Assembly: GCA_035570275.1 (NCBI GenBank)
Contig: DATMNI010000174.1
Span: 1 to 14,070, forward strand
Direction of reading: 5' to 3'
DNA: 14,070 nt
From: DATMNI01 sp035570275
Lineage (GTDB): Bacteria > Acidobacteriota > Terriglobia > Bryobacterales > Bryobacteraceae
The translations under genes and the position numbers were made by a program. The notes under the pieces are model-generated. The model was not told the DNA's origin. It saw nothing but the letters and a program-made list of their open reading frames with translations, and made no database searches. Shown in pieces: positions 5,602 to 13,543 of this stretch (its first letter is position 1; each line of letters starts with the position of its first letter).

Positions 5602-7788
5602 TCAGCGGACGCCGTCAACGAGCATCAGATTACTGCCGGCGTTATCGACAACCGAGTAGACAAGGGATCGCTGGTCCGGCGAGATTGCCATTCCGTACCA
5701 CCATTGCCTTCCAAGCGCCAGCACAGGTCTGGTTTTGCCCTTTGCAAAATCGAAGAAGCGAATCGAGGTCTGGCGCGGCGTGTCTCCGCCGGCGAGGTAA
5801 TAGATGCCTGATTCGGTTAGCACGAAGTTAATTGAATAGCTCAGGCCGTCGAGAACCTTCGTTTCCTCGCCGCCGCCTACCGGGACTCTCCATATCGACG
5901 TGGGGGAGTTGACATTCTTGGCGTAGTACAGCCACTTCCGGTCCGGCGTTTCTGTCGCCGCGACGCCTCCGCTTCCCGTTACCTGCATGAATGGGCCTCC
6001 CTTCCTCGCGATTCTATAGACCTCCCATCGTCCGGTCCGATTCGACCCGAAATAGATCCACTTCCCATCCCGGGACCACCGTGGCTCAAGCTCATCGGCG
6101 GGATCGTCAGTTAACTGCTCGACCGATCCAGTTTCTGGGCTAACGAGGAACAGATCGGCCGCCCCGGACCGCCGAGAATCGAAGAGAATTACCTGGCCGT
6201 CCGGGGACCACCTTGGGTTGGAGGTGTGCGGCCTTCCCAAGAAAGTGACCTGTCTGGGCTCGGCGCCGTCGGCGCGAGCAACAAAGATCTCCGTGGCTCC
6301 CGTCCGTGTGGACCCAAACGCGATCTTTTTGCCATCTGGGGAATAGTCCGGGGTCTCATCATTGAACGTCGAGGCGATCAACCGAACCGGCGGCGTATCC
6401 ATGACGGCCGCACCCACGTTCAACCGCCAGAGGTTCGAATCCGAAAAGTGCCTGGCATACACCAGTCGTCCGCTGCTCGAGAGACTGAGAGCTGTCGCCT
6501 GGTCTCCGAATGGCAGATCTCGCATGCGCCATTTGGGGGCGGCGGCCAGCGGATTGATTTCGATGCCATGAAGGCGCGACAAGAATCCGCTGGCGAAACC
6601 CGAGCTCACCAGCAGTCGTCGGCTGTCCGGCATCCACGCGACCGATGCCATCGGGTAGTTCTGAAGAGTGACCCGGACCGGTTCTCCATCCGGAAGCAAA
6701 TCGCCGGTAAGTCCAAGAACGTATACGTCGGCTACGCCCGGGCTCAGCGTTCGGATGAATGCGAGCTGTTTGCCATCGGGCGAGAACACAGGGCAGGAGT
6801 CACCTACCGAGACTCTCGGCGGTGTCGTCAGCCGCCGCCGCGTTTGCTGGGTGGCCGACACCAGCCATATGCTGAAAGGCTCGCCTGAATGGAATCTGCC
6901 GCCCAAAGCGAGCCATCTTCCGTTCGGGCTCCAACTCAGGTTTGCTCCGCCCTGTTTATCGAACAAAGGAACATTCAGATCGGCGAGCTTCCTCTCCCCG
7001 GCGCCACCCAAGGCGGGCAAGACATAGATCCCGGCCTGACCCTCGCCTCGCGTTTCCGGGGGGAACCTGAGGAACGCAATGGAACCGCCATCCGGCGACC
7101 ATGCCGGGTACTGGTCCGAGGCGGGATCGGTCGTCAGACGAAACGGCTCTCCCGGTCCGACGAGCTTCACGTAGATGTCGTAATTGTCCTCGTTGAGGCC
7201 GTTCCACGAAAACACAACCTGACTACCGTCGGGGGACAAGCTGGGGTGCCGTTCGAACCCGGGGTATGCCGTTAAGGGCTGGACCGGGCCGCCACTGAAA
7301 CCCGCTTCCGGTTGGCCCCCTTTCCCGCGCGCCAACACGATGTATGCCGCAATGGCGAGTGCGGCGGCAGCGGCAACGGCCAGGATGAGGGGCGTCGTTG
7401 CATGCCTTGCGCTGGGCGGGGCCAATGGAGGCGTCAGCGCCTCGGGAGCAGCGGCAGGCTCGCCCGCAATCGGAGCGATGAAGCGGTACCCATGCCGAGG
7501 GACCGTCTCGATGTAACGGGGTCTCTCTGCCGAATCGTTGAGCGCCACCCGAATCTTCTTCACGGCCGTATTGAGACTGCGCTCGAAATCGACGAACGTC
7601 CCGTCCGGCCAGAGGCGCGCGCGCATCTCTTCCCGCGTGACCACCTCGCCCGCATGGGCGACGAGTAGTTCCAGCAGTGCGAAAGGTTGGTCTTGGACGC
7701 GGATCCGTAGTCCGGCCTTCCTGAGCTCGCGGGCAGCCACATCCAGTTCGAACGAGCCGAAGCGAATTACCCGACGCGACGCCTGCAT
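5602..7788 (-). CDS. CadC/ToxR-like winged-helix regulator with membrane segment and TolB-type beta-propeller
   Basis: Protein of 728 residues in three parts. Residues 7-107 are an OmpR/PhoB-type winged-helix DNA-binding domain (FELDVAARELRK, LLELLVAHAGEVVTREEM, RSLNTAVKKIRVAL, YIETVPRHGYRF). After a proline/alanine linker comes one membrane segment (about 132-153). The rest, presumably extracytoplasmic, has about nine WD40-like/TolB (PD40) blades of the form PxWSPDGxxIxF, for example at 182-194 and repeatedly afterwards. The layout suggests a one-component membrane regulator that binds DNA on the inside and senses a ligand with the propeller. Its start has GAGG 5 nt upstream, and a TATAAT hexamer lies on the minus strand at 7800-7805. 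It is divergent from the exported protease-like gene at 7968, a possible target. Ligand unknown. Confidence 0.88.
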   Translation of the reverse strand: MQASRRVIRFGSFELDVAARELRKAGLRIRVQDQPFALLELLVAHAGEVVTREEMRARLWPDGTFVDFERSLNTAVKKIRVALNDSAERPRYIETVPRHGYRFIAPIAGEPAAAPEALTPPLAPPSARHATTPLILAVAAAAALAIAAYIVLARGKGGQPEAGFSGGPVQPLTAYPGFERHPSLSPDGSQVVFSWNGLNEDNYDIYVKLVGPGEPFRLTTDPASDQYPAWSPDGGSIAFLRFPPETRGEGQAGIYVLPALGGAGERKLADLNVPLFDKQGGANLSWSPNGRWLALGGRFHSGEPFSIWLVSATQQTRRRLTTPPRVSVGDSCPVFSPDGKQLAFIRTLSPGVADVYVLGLTGDLLPDGEPVRVTLQNYPMASVAWMPDSRRLLVSSGFASGFLSRLHGIEINPLAAAPKWRMRDLPFGDQATALSLSSSGRLVYARHFSDSNLWRLNVGAAVMDTPPVRLIASTFNDETPDYSPDGKKIAFGSTRTGATEIFVARADGAEPRQVTFLGRPHTSNPRWSPDGQVILFDSRRSGAADLFLVSPETGSVEQLTDDPADELEPRWSRDGKWIYFGSNRTGRWEVYRIARKGGPFMQVTGSGGVAATETPDRKWLYYAKNVNSPTSIWRVPVGGGEETKVLDGLSYSINFVLTESGIYYLAGGDTPRQTSIRFFDFAKGKTRPVLALGRQWWYGMAISPDQRSLVYSVVDNAGSNLMLVDGVR

Positions 7789-7967
7789 AGATTCCTCAGA
7801 TTATATGCCACCGGGACCTGGCGGGCCAGTTCACACTGCACGCCAACTTCAGTAATTTCAGGCGGATAGCCAGACATACCCAGTTCGCAAGGAAGTAACC
7901 AGGAATCCGTCCCGGAACCATCGGTTTTGGCGTCGGCTGAGCCGCATTATCGCAGCCGGAGGAAGCC

Positions 7968-8684
7968 ATGGGGAACACTCGCCGAACGTGGATCGCGATC
8001 CCGCTGCTGGGAATTGTGGCAGTCACTGTCGACGCCCGCGATCAAGCTCACTGCGAAGGACTGGAGCCCGGATCGCTCCCCTCGGACTTCCTGGAGACGT
8101 GCCGTCCGGAGCCGATCGGCGCGATTGAGAAGGATGCCGTTCTTCAATCCCTGCCGCCCGAAGGCGAAGTTCGCATGCTGACGTCCGCGGAACGGCGAAA
8201 GGTCTCCGCCATTGGCACCGTCCTCAGGAGGCACGCCCGAGTAGGCGTGTATGAGGTGAAAGTGATTGACGTTCCGCAGGCGTGGACTGGCATGCATGGG
8301 CGGGCAGTGCTGCTGATCTCCCGTCCGGCGCTCGACTTGCTCGCCGTCGAGGAGATCCAGGCCTTGGCCGCACATGAGGCCGGCCACGAGTATGTATGGG
8401 AAGAGTTCGCCCGAGCCCGAGACCAGGGCGATGAGGCGACACTGCGCCGGCTCGAGTTGCTTTGCGACACGATCGCAGCCGCCACTCTGCAGTCGATTGG
8501 GGTTCCGGCGCAGCGGCTCATTTCCGCAACGGAGAAGGCGTTTCGGTATAACCGTGAGCGTTTCGGCACGGCGCTGAATGCTGGAGCCTATCCGGCCCTT
8601 GCTGAAAGGCGCCATGTTGTCGAGCGGGTGATGAGCCAGGGACACCGTGTTCCAGCAACCGCGTCAAGGGCGGCCATCCGCTGA
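7968..8684 (+). CDS. secreted HExxH zinc metalloprotease-like protein (M48-like)
   Basis: Protein of 238 residues. The N-terminus (MGNTRRTWIAIPLLGIVAVTVDA) looks like a signal peptide with cleavage near residue 23. HEAGH at 136-140 is the zinc motif, and ELLCD (163-167) downstream supplies the Glu expected as third ligand with an Asp four residues later, the arrangement of M48-type gluzincins. The region between 71 and 130 has the usual helix and strand before the active site. No other membrane segment is seen, so the product is likely periplasmic or secreted, unlike the membrane-bound HtpX/Ste24 branch. GGAGGA at 7958-7963 lies 4 nt before the ATG. It is divergent from the winged-helix/TolB regulator. 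Activity is inferred from the motifs only. Confidence 0.75.
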   Translation: MGNTRRTWIAIPLLGIVAVTVDARDQAHCEGLEPGSLPSDFLETCRPEPIGAIEKDAVLQSLPPEGEVRMLTSAERRKVSAIGTVLRRHARVGVYEVKVIDVPQAWTGMHGRAVLLISRPALDLLAVEEIQALAAHEAGHEYVWEEFARARDQGDEATLRRLELLCDTIAAATLQSIGVPAQRLISATEKAFRYNRERFGTALNAGAYPALAERRHVVERVMSQGHRVPATASRAAIR

Positions 8685-9094
8685 CGGTCAATTCAAATGT
8701 CCTTTAAGAGCCGATGGGCCACGTACCCCAGCCTGAAAAGCCGTTCCAGGCGCTGCTGCTCGAATTGCCAGGCTGGGAGCCGGAAATCGAGGTCATCTTG
8801 GAGTTGGCCAAGGACTTCACCAGGAGGTGCGGCCCCGGATTATCGAAGGGCCGCCGCGTAACCGCCAGGATCCGGATCGGGACGTCGTCGCCTCTAATGC
8901 CTTGTCTTTGTCCAACAGCCAGATTGGGAAACGCCGTGACCCCTTCCGGGCGGATAGCCGCCCGGCGTTTACCGATGGTTCGGCGCGCTGAAGATTACTC
9001 CGGCCGTGTCACGGGGTGCTCGGAAACAGGGCCAGCGGCCGTGAAACCGGCTTGTCGTCCAGTGAACCGGCGTCCGGGCTACGCCGGAGGGCAC
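8685..9094. other. intergenic stretch without a supported gene
   Basis: 410 bp. The reading frame of the next gene stays open back to 8714, but the 127 codons before 9095 look non-coding (rich in R, P, G, with no domain), and a good ribosome site exists only at 9095. Another + frame is open from 8737 to 8991 without a start codon or a recognisable product. No RNA gene, clear terminator or repeat was seen. Confidence 0.5.
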
Positions 9095-9688
9095 ATGGGG
9101 ATCAGCGCAAGAGTGTTTTCGATATTCACATTAGTAATTAGCTCAGGCCAGGCAGGGCAGAAGCAGTCGATAACAGTATTGGTCTACAACTACGCTAATG
9201 TCTCGGCCGAGAATCTGGCGACGGCCGAAGTGGGGGCATCCAGGAGTTACCGCGCCGCCGGCATCGAAGTCTCGTGGGTCGAGTGTGCCATCTCAGAACG
9301 GGACTCTCAGCGGTTTCGTGAGTGTGAACAGGCGTTCGACAAACCTCGGCTGTGGCTCAGCATTATCCCTAATGGAATGGCCGCCAGGATTCCTCGGCCG
9401 TCCACAGGGTCTGAAGATGCGCTCGGCATCGCGCTTGTCTCGCACGCATTTGTCTTTTATGAGCGCATCATTGACAGGGCTCGCGTATGGGGTATCGCGG
9501 ACTCTGTGATCCTGGGGCATACTATGGCGCACGAACTCGGACATCTTCTGCTTGGCGAACACAGTCATAGTGCAACCGGAGTGATGAGGCCTGTGGTGCA
9601 CCAGCAAGACTTGAAACTCGAGTCAGGACAATTCCTGTTCGATCCGAAACAGGTAACCAAACTGCGGGCGGTATTGCAGGGCCGGTAA
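9095..9688 (+). CDS. secreted metzincin-like zinc metalloprotease-like protein
   Basis: I place the start at ATG 9095, where GGAGG (9086-9090) lies 4 nt upstream and a signal peptide begins (MGISARVFSIFTLVISSGQA). Starts further upstream add a segment that does not look coding. The product is 197 residues. HELGH at 146-150 is followed by LLLGEH, placing a third His at 156 with the HExxHxxxxxH spacing of metzincins. A VMR about seven residues later (163-165) may be the Met-turn. The glycine that metzincins usually carry three positions after the second His is shifted by one. Small exported proteins of this kind seem common in acidobacteria, but I know no substrate. It is the second zinc-protease-like gene in a row on this strand; the 410-bp gap suggests its own promoter. 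Confidence 0.72.
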   Translation: MGISARVFSIFTLVISSGQAGQKQSITVLVYNYANVSAENLATAEVGASRSYRAAGIEVSWVECAISERDSQRFRECEQAFDKPRLWLSIIPNGMAARIPRPSTGSEDALGIALVSHAFVFYERIIDRARVWGIADSVILGHTMAHELGHLLLGEHSHSATGVMRPVVHQQDLKLESGQFLFDPKQVTKLRAVLQGR

Positions 9689-10331
9689 ACCCAGCTTCTC
9701 TGCCCAGAGTGAGGCTGCGGGAAGTGGGCCGACCCGCCGGCAGTGACAGACAGCTCACCGGTAGCCGTTTAGTCTACTCGTCTATGGGGCGGACGTATAG
9801 GCCAGAGTTAGGCAGTCAACGCCTAGTGCCGTTGCCGGCGCGCTATCGCAGTGCTCCGGTCAGATGACTTGCTATCCGGACATTGAATGGTTGAACGCAA
9901 ACGATAACTAGCGGGAACAGCCCTTCGATCCAGCAATCCGGCTTGGCGGGTTGAAGAGAAATTAGCTCTTGCCTCATCGCCAGAGGTTCACCGACGGGGC
10001 CGTGGTGTTGATCGGATGCGTTCGGGGTAGAAAAACCGGCTTTCCGGAAAGTGGCCCCATACGGGCTCGAAGTCTTCTGGGAGGGAGAGCCTTCAGAAAA
10101 TCTGTTTTTGGCGGGTCGCCAGCAAGGGCCGTTCGCAGCCCCACCGCGCTAAATGAACAGCATTGGGCCCGGGTTGTAGTCGTGGGCCGCAGGCTGGCAG
10201 CCTTCGGCGCGTTCCACAACCGCGGTTCCCAGTTTGTGCAACTCCCCATACAACATCGGAACCAGCCTCGACCTCTTTTGTGCCCCTGGCCCAATTCACT
10301 CAGCAGCGAGTGATCTCTTGTGATACGGTTT
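9689..10331. other. intergenic stretch without a supported gene
   Basis: About 640 bp. Open frames exist on both strands around 9970-10310, but none has a ribosome site, a signal or a recognisable domain, and their composition is arginine/proline-rich as expected of chance frames in GC-rich DNA. A perfect 12-bp palindrome (CTTTCCGGAAAG) lies at 10040-10051. No tRNA, CRISPR or insertion-sequence end was found. It may be a relic of lost genes or hold a non-coding RNA. Confidence 0.5.
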
Positions 10332-10378
<47 letters not shown>

Positions 10379-10387
<9 letters not shown>

Positions 10388-11311
10388 GCACACCGCCGTC
10401 AGAAACCGCGCATCCGGGCTCTGGTACTCGGTGACAATCTCCAGCCCGCCCTGCTTTTCCAGCAGCCACCGGAACGCCTCCACGGTGTAGGCGTACTGAA
10501 AATTCAGTCCGATCCGTTCCCCGCGCGCCAGGGAAATCTCCTCGCCCGCAACCGTCGCCGAAAGATCGCGCGCCGCCCGGAAATGCCGCGTGAACAGGTG
10601 CAGACCCTCGTGCCGCTCGTCGCGCTTGTGCCCGAACTTGATTTCGCCGTCCTCGTCGCCGATCCCCACGCTGGCCAGCAGCGCCGACACAAACTTCCGC
10701 GCCGCCGGATTGTCCCGCCGGCCCATGGTCTGCTGCTCATCGTAGATTTCGCCGTCGATGATCAGCCGGTCTTCCGGCTTCAGGCACTGCGCCACGTACC
10801 GGATCTCCGCCAGCGGATCGAACGAGCCCATGGTATTACCGGAGAAAATGAACAGCCGCGGCGGCTCGGCTGCGTCCGCCGCGTAAATCAGATGCACCGG
10901 GCTGGAGATATCGGCCTTGATACCCACGGTCTCGATATCCTCGTCGTCAGCGCCCGCACAGGCCATTTCGAGCATGGTCTGGCTGGCATCCACCGGGAAG
11001 TAGGCGCATTCGCAACCGGAGGCTTTCAAAGCGCCCATCAGCAGACGGTCGCGCGATCCATCTCCAGCGCCGAAACTGATGACCGGTACCCGCCCGCCGA
11101 AGTGTTTGGCCAAAGCCCCTACCCCCGCGGTCAGTTCCTTCCACGTTTCCCAGATTCCGCCGTACAACTCGGGATGCTCGGTCAACGCCGCCCATTCCGC
11201 CGCCGACCGCGGGAACCAGTAGAAGAACTTCTCCGGCAGATCGCGCGCCTCAATCGCCTCGGCGAATTCTTGAGCGATGTCCGCCTCTGTCAGCACCACT
11301 TCCACTTTCAT
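10379..11311 (-). CDS. EgtD-like SAM-dependent methyltransferase (Methyltransf_33 family)
   Basis: Protein of 310 residues of the histidine-specific methyltransferase family, whose known members include EgtD (trimethylation of histidine in ergothioneine synthesis). Visible marks: the LPEKFFYWFPRSAAEW segment (25-40), corresponding to the N-terminal region of EgtD; SAM-binding motif I ISFGAGDGSRDRLL (78-91); an acidic residue ending the next strand (VDAS, Asp108); FSGNTMGSFDP (156-166), whose Asn fits the substrate-contact Asn of EgtD; and a C-terminal YTVEAFRWLLEKQGG helix. The N-terminus is divergent, and no egtB-like gene is nearby, so histidine may not be the substrate. The start has no clear ribosome site, and an in-frame stop lies 9 nt upstream. 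It lies 91 nt downstream of fabI on the same strand, so co-transcription is possible. Confidence 0.75.
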
Positions 11312-11402
11312 AGAGCGTTAACCATTATGACAAAAACATTAGCGATGGGGCGGGTTTTTCAGCCTGCCAGTCTGGCGGCCTGCCCGGGCCTTTTTCCTTA
11401 CC

Positions 11403-12173
11403 TCAGCAAGCCATCACGTGCATGCCCGAATCCACGTACAGGATGTTGGCAGTCACTCCGCGGCCCAGATCGCTTGCCAGGAAGACCGCCGCATCCGCCA
11501 CTTCCGCCGGTTCGGTATTGCGTTTCAGCGGCGCCACGGTGGGAATCCGGTCGAGAATACTCGAGAAATCCTTGATCGCCCGCGCGGACGCAGTCTTGAC
11601 GGGCCCCGCCGAGATCGCGTTCACGCGGATCTTCTGCCCGCCCAGATCGCTGGCCAGGTACCGCACCGCGGCTTCCAGGGACGCCTTGGCCACGCCCATC
11701 ACGTTGTAGTTCGGCATCACGCGCGTCGACCCCAGGTACGTCAGCGTGCTCAGCGACCCGCCTTCGGTCATCACCGGCGCCGTCGCCCGCGCCACCGCCA
11801 CCAGCGAATACGAGCTCACATCCTGTGCCAGCAGAAACCCGGCCCGGCTGGTCTCGACGAATGGCCGCGCCAGGTCTTCGCGATTCGCAAATGCCAGGCT
11901 GTGCACCACCGCATGGAGCGGCCGGTTAAGCCCGCCGAGCGATTCGGTGAGCGCCGACAGTTCGTCATCCTTGGTCACATCGCATGGCAGAATAGCCACC
12001 GGGTTCCAGGCTTTGGACAAGTCTTCGATGGCCCCGCGCTGCCGCTCCCCCAGGTACGTGAGCACCAGCGACGCGCCCTCCCTGGAAAACGCCTGCGCGA
12101 TCGCATAGGCCAGGCTCCATTTGTTCGCGATTCCCAAAACGAGGGCAAGCTTGCCCTCCAGAAGTTTGGACAT
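11403..12173 (-). CDS. fabI: enoyl-[acyl-carrier-protein] reductase [NADH] FabI
   Basis: Cytoplasmic enzyme of the last, NAD(P)H-dependent step of each fatty-acid elongation cycle (trans-2-enoyl-ACP to acyl-ACP). The 256 residues are full length for FabI. The Rossmann start LVLGIANKWSLAYAIA (11-26) is the FabI form of the nucleotide loop. Catalytic residues are Tyr146, Tyr156 and Lys163 (Y-x6-K), the same numbering as the E. coli enzyme, with NAISAGPVKT (185-194) and the closing VDSGMHVM also typical. HSLAFA (91-96) has Ala at the position of E. coli Gly93, as in several natural triclosan-sensitive FabI enzymes, so it says little about resistance. AAGG lies 5 nt before the ATG. The EgtD-like gene follows. 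Confidence 0.95.
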   Translation of the reverse strand: MSKLLEGKLALVLGIANKWSLAYAIAQAFSREGASLVLTYLGERQRGAIEDLSKAWNPVAILPCDVTKDDELSALTESLGGLNRPLHAVVHSLAFANREDLARPFVETSRAGFLLAQDVSSYSLVAVARATAPVMTEGGSLSTLTYLGSTRVMPNYNVMGVAKASLEAAVRYLASDLGGQKIRVNAISAGPVKTASARAIKDFSSILDRIPTVAPLKRNTEPAEVADAAVFLASDLGRGVTANILYVDSGMHVMAC

Positions 12174-12188
12174 GGATACCTTCAGTGT

Positions 12189-12223
12189 AAACTACGGACC
12201 CAGCGGGATATCGGACAATGTCC
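12189..12223 (-). promoter_or_regulatory. candidate fabI promoter with an overlapping palindromic operator
   Basis: On the minus strand TTGTCC (12213-12218) and a weak TAGTTT (12189-12194) are 18 nt apart and end 15 nt before the fabI ATG. The -35-like hexamer lies in a perfect 5+1+5 palindrome, GGACA-x-TGTCC (12213-12223). A repressor there would block the promoter. The -10 match is poor (3 of 6), so this is a tentative reading. Confidence 0.3.
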
Positions 12224-12227
12224 TACA

Positions 12228-12249
12228 CGTTGATCGCAGATTGCAATAA
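12228..12249. repeat. 22-bp direct repeat, copy 1
   Basis: Twenty-two bases starting CGTTGATCGCAG and ending TTGCAATAA, identical to 12599-12620 and in the same orientation. This copy lies 21 bp beyond the stop of the hypothetical gene at 12271. The distance between the copies is 371 bp. Bases on both sides of the 22-bp core differ between the copies. Confidence 0.93.
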
Positions 12250-12270
12250 TCGCCGAGAGATTCGCGGCGG

Positions 12271-12564
12271 TCAGAAGCAGCCAAAATACAATGGCCGACG
12301 GCCCAGAACCGTATCGCCTCCGACGTAGTGACGTTGACGCCTATTCACACTGACCACTATGTGAAGGTTTCGGCCGTCCCGGATCAAATCGGCTGCCAAC
12401 TGCTTCGCCCGCTCGGCGAGCAACGAATCGTTTTCTTGGAGAAGCGCCAGGCAAATAGCCTCCTCGGCGGCAAGGGTGCCCATCAATCCATCTCCGAGGA
12501 GATGAGGATAAGCGTCGCTGTCGAACAGGAACCTGCTGCTCTCCGGATTCTCCATGATGTCCAT
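12271..12564 (-). CDS. hypothetical protein (97 aa or less) between direct repeats
   Basis: I do not recognise this product. It has a short strand-like start (RFLFDSD), a long helical, Leu/Ala/Glu-rich middle (AAEEAICLALLQENDSLLAE and on) and a basic C-terminal part (VSVNRRQRHYVGG). There is no signal peptide or membrane segment. Codon choice favours G or C in third position, as in the neighbours, which supports coding. ATG 12564 or ATG 12555 could be the start; neither has a good ribosome site. RFLFDSD recalls the first strand of PIN nucleases, but the later acidic residues of that family are not evident. It lies exactly between the two 22-bp repeats, so it could be a cassette or remnant. 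Coding status is uncertain. Confidence 0.4.
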   Translation of the reverse strand: MDIMENPESSRFLFDSDAYPHLLGDGLMGTLAAEEAICLALLQENDSLLAERAKQLAADLIRDGRNLHIVVSVNRRQRHYVGGDTVLGRRPLYFGCF

Positions 12565-12598
12565 CGGCCCAATCGTAACATGGCGTTCCGCTAAAGTG

Positions 12599-12620
12599 CG
12601 TTGATCGCAGATTGCAATAA
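12599..12620. repeat. 22-bp direct repeat, copy 2
   Basis: Identical to 12228-12249. This copy begins 34 bp upstream of the start of the hypothetical gene and ends two bases past the stop of the DUF4145 pseudogene. Each copy therefore sits just behind a minus-strand gene. The core does not fit the GTTRRRY rule of integron attC sites. Confidence 0.93.
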
Positions 12621-12622
12621 AT

Positions 12623-13360
12623 TCATCGAAAAGTGAATTTCTTCAGCCGTTCAGGCATGACGTAGACGTGCTGAAAAAACTCACGCGTGAACTCTATGAC
12701 GGCATCAGCATAGAGTGGCCCAATGGTAATCGCGGTCTCATCATCGGGATCTTCAGGCGGGCGCGCTCCCAAATTGCCTCCGAGACGAACACGGTGAGCC
12801 ATCTCCTTCAGGGGTTTTGTAATGATTCCCTGGTCTGCCAGCCAGTCAATTTGGTGTACTAATTTCTTGTCGGACGGGGCCTCTAATTGGATGCAGCTAG
12901 CATGCACTGCACGTCTACACATCTCGACGGTTGCGTTGTGGGCCTCCACCCAGCGGCAACGTAATGCCTCCCGAAAGTCAGTAGCGATATTGGACGGTAT
13001 TTATGTAGCAACAGAGTCGTCTGGCTTTCCAAGCGGATAGTGCCTGTAGTATTTCCATTCATTATCTGGTGGCGATCTTTGGGCGCCAGCTAAGATTAAG
13101 TTGAGACAGCTTTGGCACTGCATTATGCCCCACGTTTCGCTCACTGATCCGAATGCACGAGTGAAAAGTGCCGCCCCGCCAGCAGACGAGACGGCGAGCA
13201 AAAACCCAGCGGTATCCCGGCAATGGGGAGAAGTTCCACGCAGGGAAAATAATCCTTGTGGTGGACCAAGAGATACTGCCTGCATGTCCATAGGCCAATC
13301 CTTCCAAAGCGCCGTCAGGAGCTCTGGCAGAGTTTTAAATAGCGAAACAGAGCTGTCCAT
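12623..13360 (-). pseudogene. DUF4145 protein gene with one in-frame nonsense codon
   Basis: Starting at ATG 13360 (GGAG 6 nt upstream) the frame runs 119 codons to YYRHYPLGKPDDSVAT, meets TAA (13001-13003), and continues in the same frame with IPSNIATDFREALRCRW, then VEAHNATVEMCRRAVHASC and on to KKFTFR. Read through the TAA this is one 245-residue DUF4145 protein with the family's typical order: an N-terminal Cys segment (MQCQSC), a Tyr/Pro stretch, the RRA helix, KxLVHQIDWLADQGII, and the RxxGN motif. The last normally ends in AH; here GNLGAR has Arg for His. TAA could come from GAA by one change. DUF4145 occurs in restriction endonucleases and stand-alone proteins of unknown role. Either half might still be made, since a GTG at 12949 could restart translation, but loss of function is more likely. 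Confidence 0.8.
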
Positions 13361-13490
13361 GATACACTCCAATCCGGCCGCGTTTACGCTGAACTGGAGT
13401 ATTAACGGTACCCCCGGCTCAGTGGCAGCTAAATTTAAGAGTGCGGGTTCGCGCTCGCCTTATCCTACCGCCAATACACTGCTCGCGTCC

Positions 13491-13517
13491 AAAAAATCCC
13501 AGCCCGTTTTCCGGGCT
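13491..13517 (-). terminator. intrinsic terminator behind the transposase remnant
   Basis: On the minus strand a 6-bp GC-rich stem (AGCCCG with CGGGCT) around a GAAAA loop is followed, after GGGA, by six T. It lies 27 bp past the transposase stop. The short gap between stem and T-run makes it moderately good. It would also isolate the DUF4145 gene from transcription coming from the right. Confidence 0.55.
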
Positions 13518-13543
13518 CGGCTTCTGTCCGCGTTGGCGAACGT

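Noticed and set aside
8714..9094. N-terminal extension of 127 codons on the metzincin-like gene
   Set aside because: The segment lacks a ribosome site and a domain and has a chance-like R/P/G-rich composition, while GGAGG and a signal peptide fix the start at 9095.
9969..10313. Open frames of about 114 (+) and 106 (-) codons in the large spacer
   Set aside because: Overlapping frames on both strands, no ribosome sites, no recognisable motifs; typical of GC-rich non-coding DNA.
11345..11400. Hairpin with nearby T-run in the fabI-methyltransferase spacer
   Set aside because: The T-run follows a GGCC stem on the plus strand, where no gene needs termination; on the minus strand the imperfect stem is followed by A-rich, not T-rich, sequence.
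11492..11510. fabI Ala at the triclosan-contact position as resistance evidence
   Set aside because: Several natural triclosan-sensitive FabI enzymes also carry Ala at this place.
12228..12620. Integron-type gene cassettes with attC sites
   Set aside because: The 22-bp repeats lie behind two same-strand genes as attC would, but the core does not fit GTTRRRY and the repeats do not form the paired attC arms; no integrase is present.
13373..13490. Possible end of another insertion sequence upstream of the DUF4145 gene
   Set aside because: The stretch around the run of five C reminded me of insertion-sequence ends, but no matching inverted copy or transposase for it is in the window.
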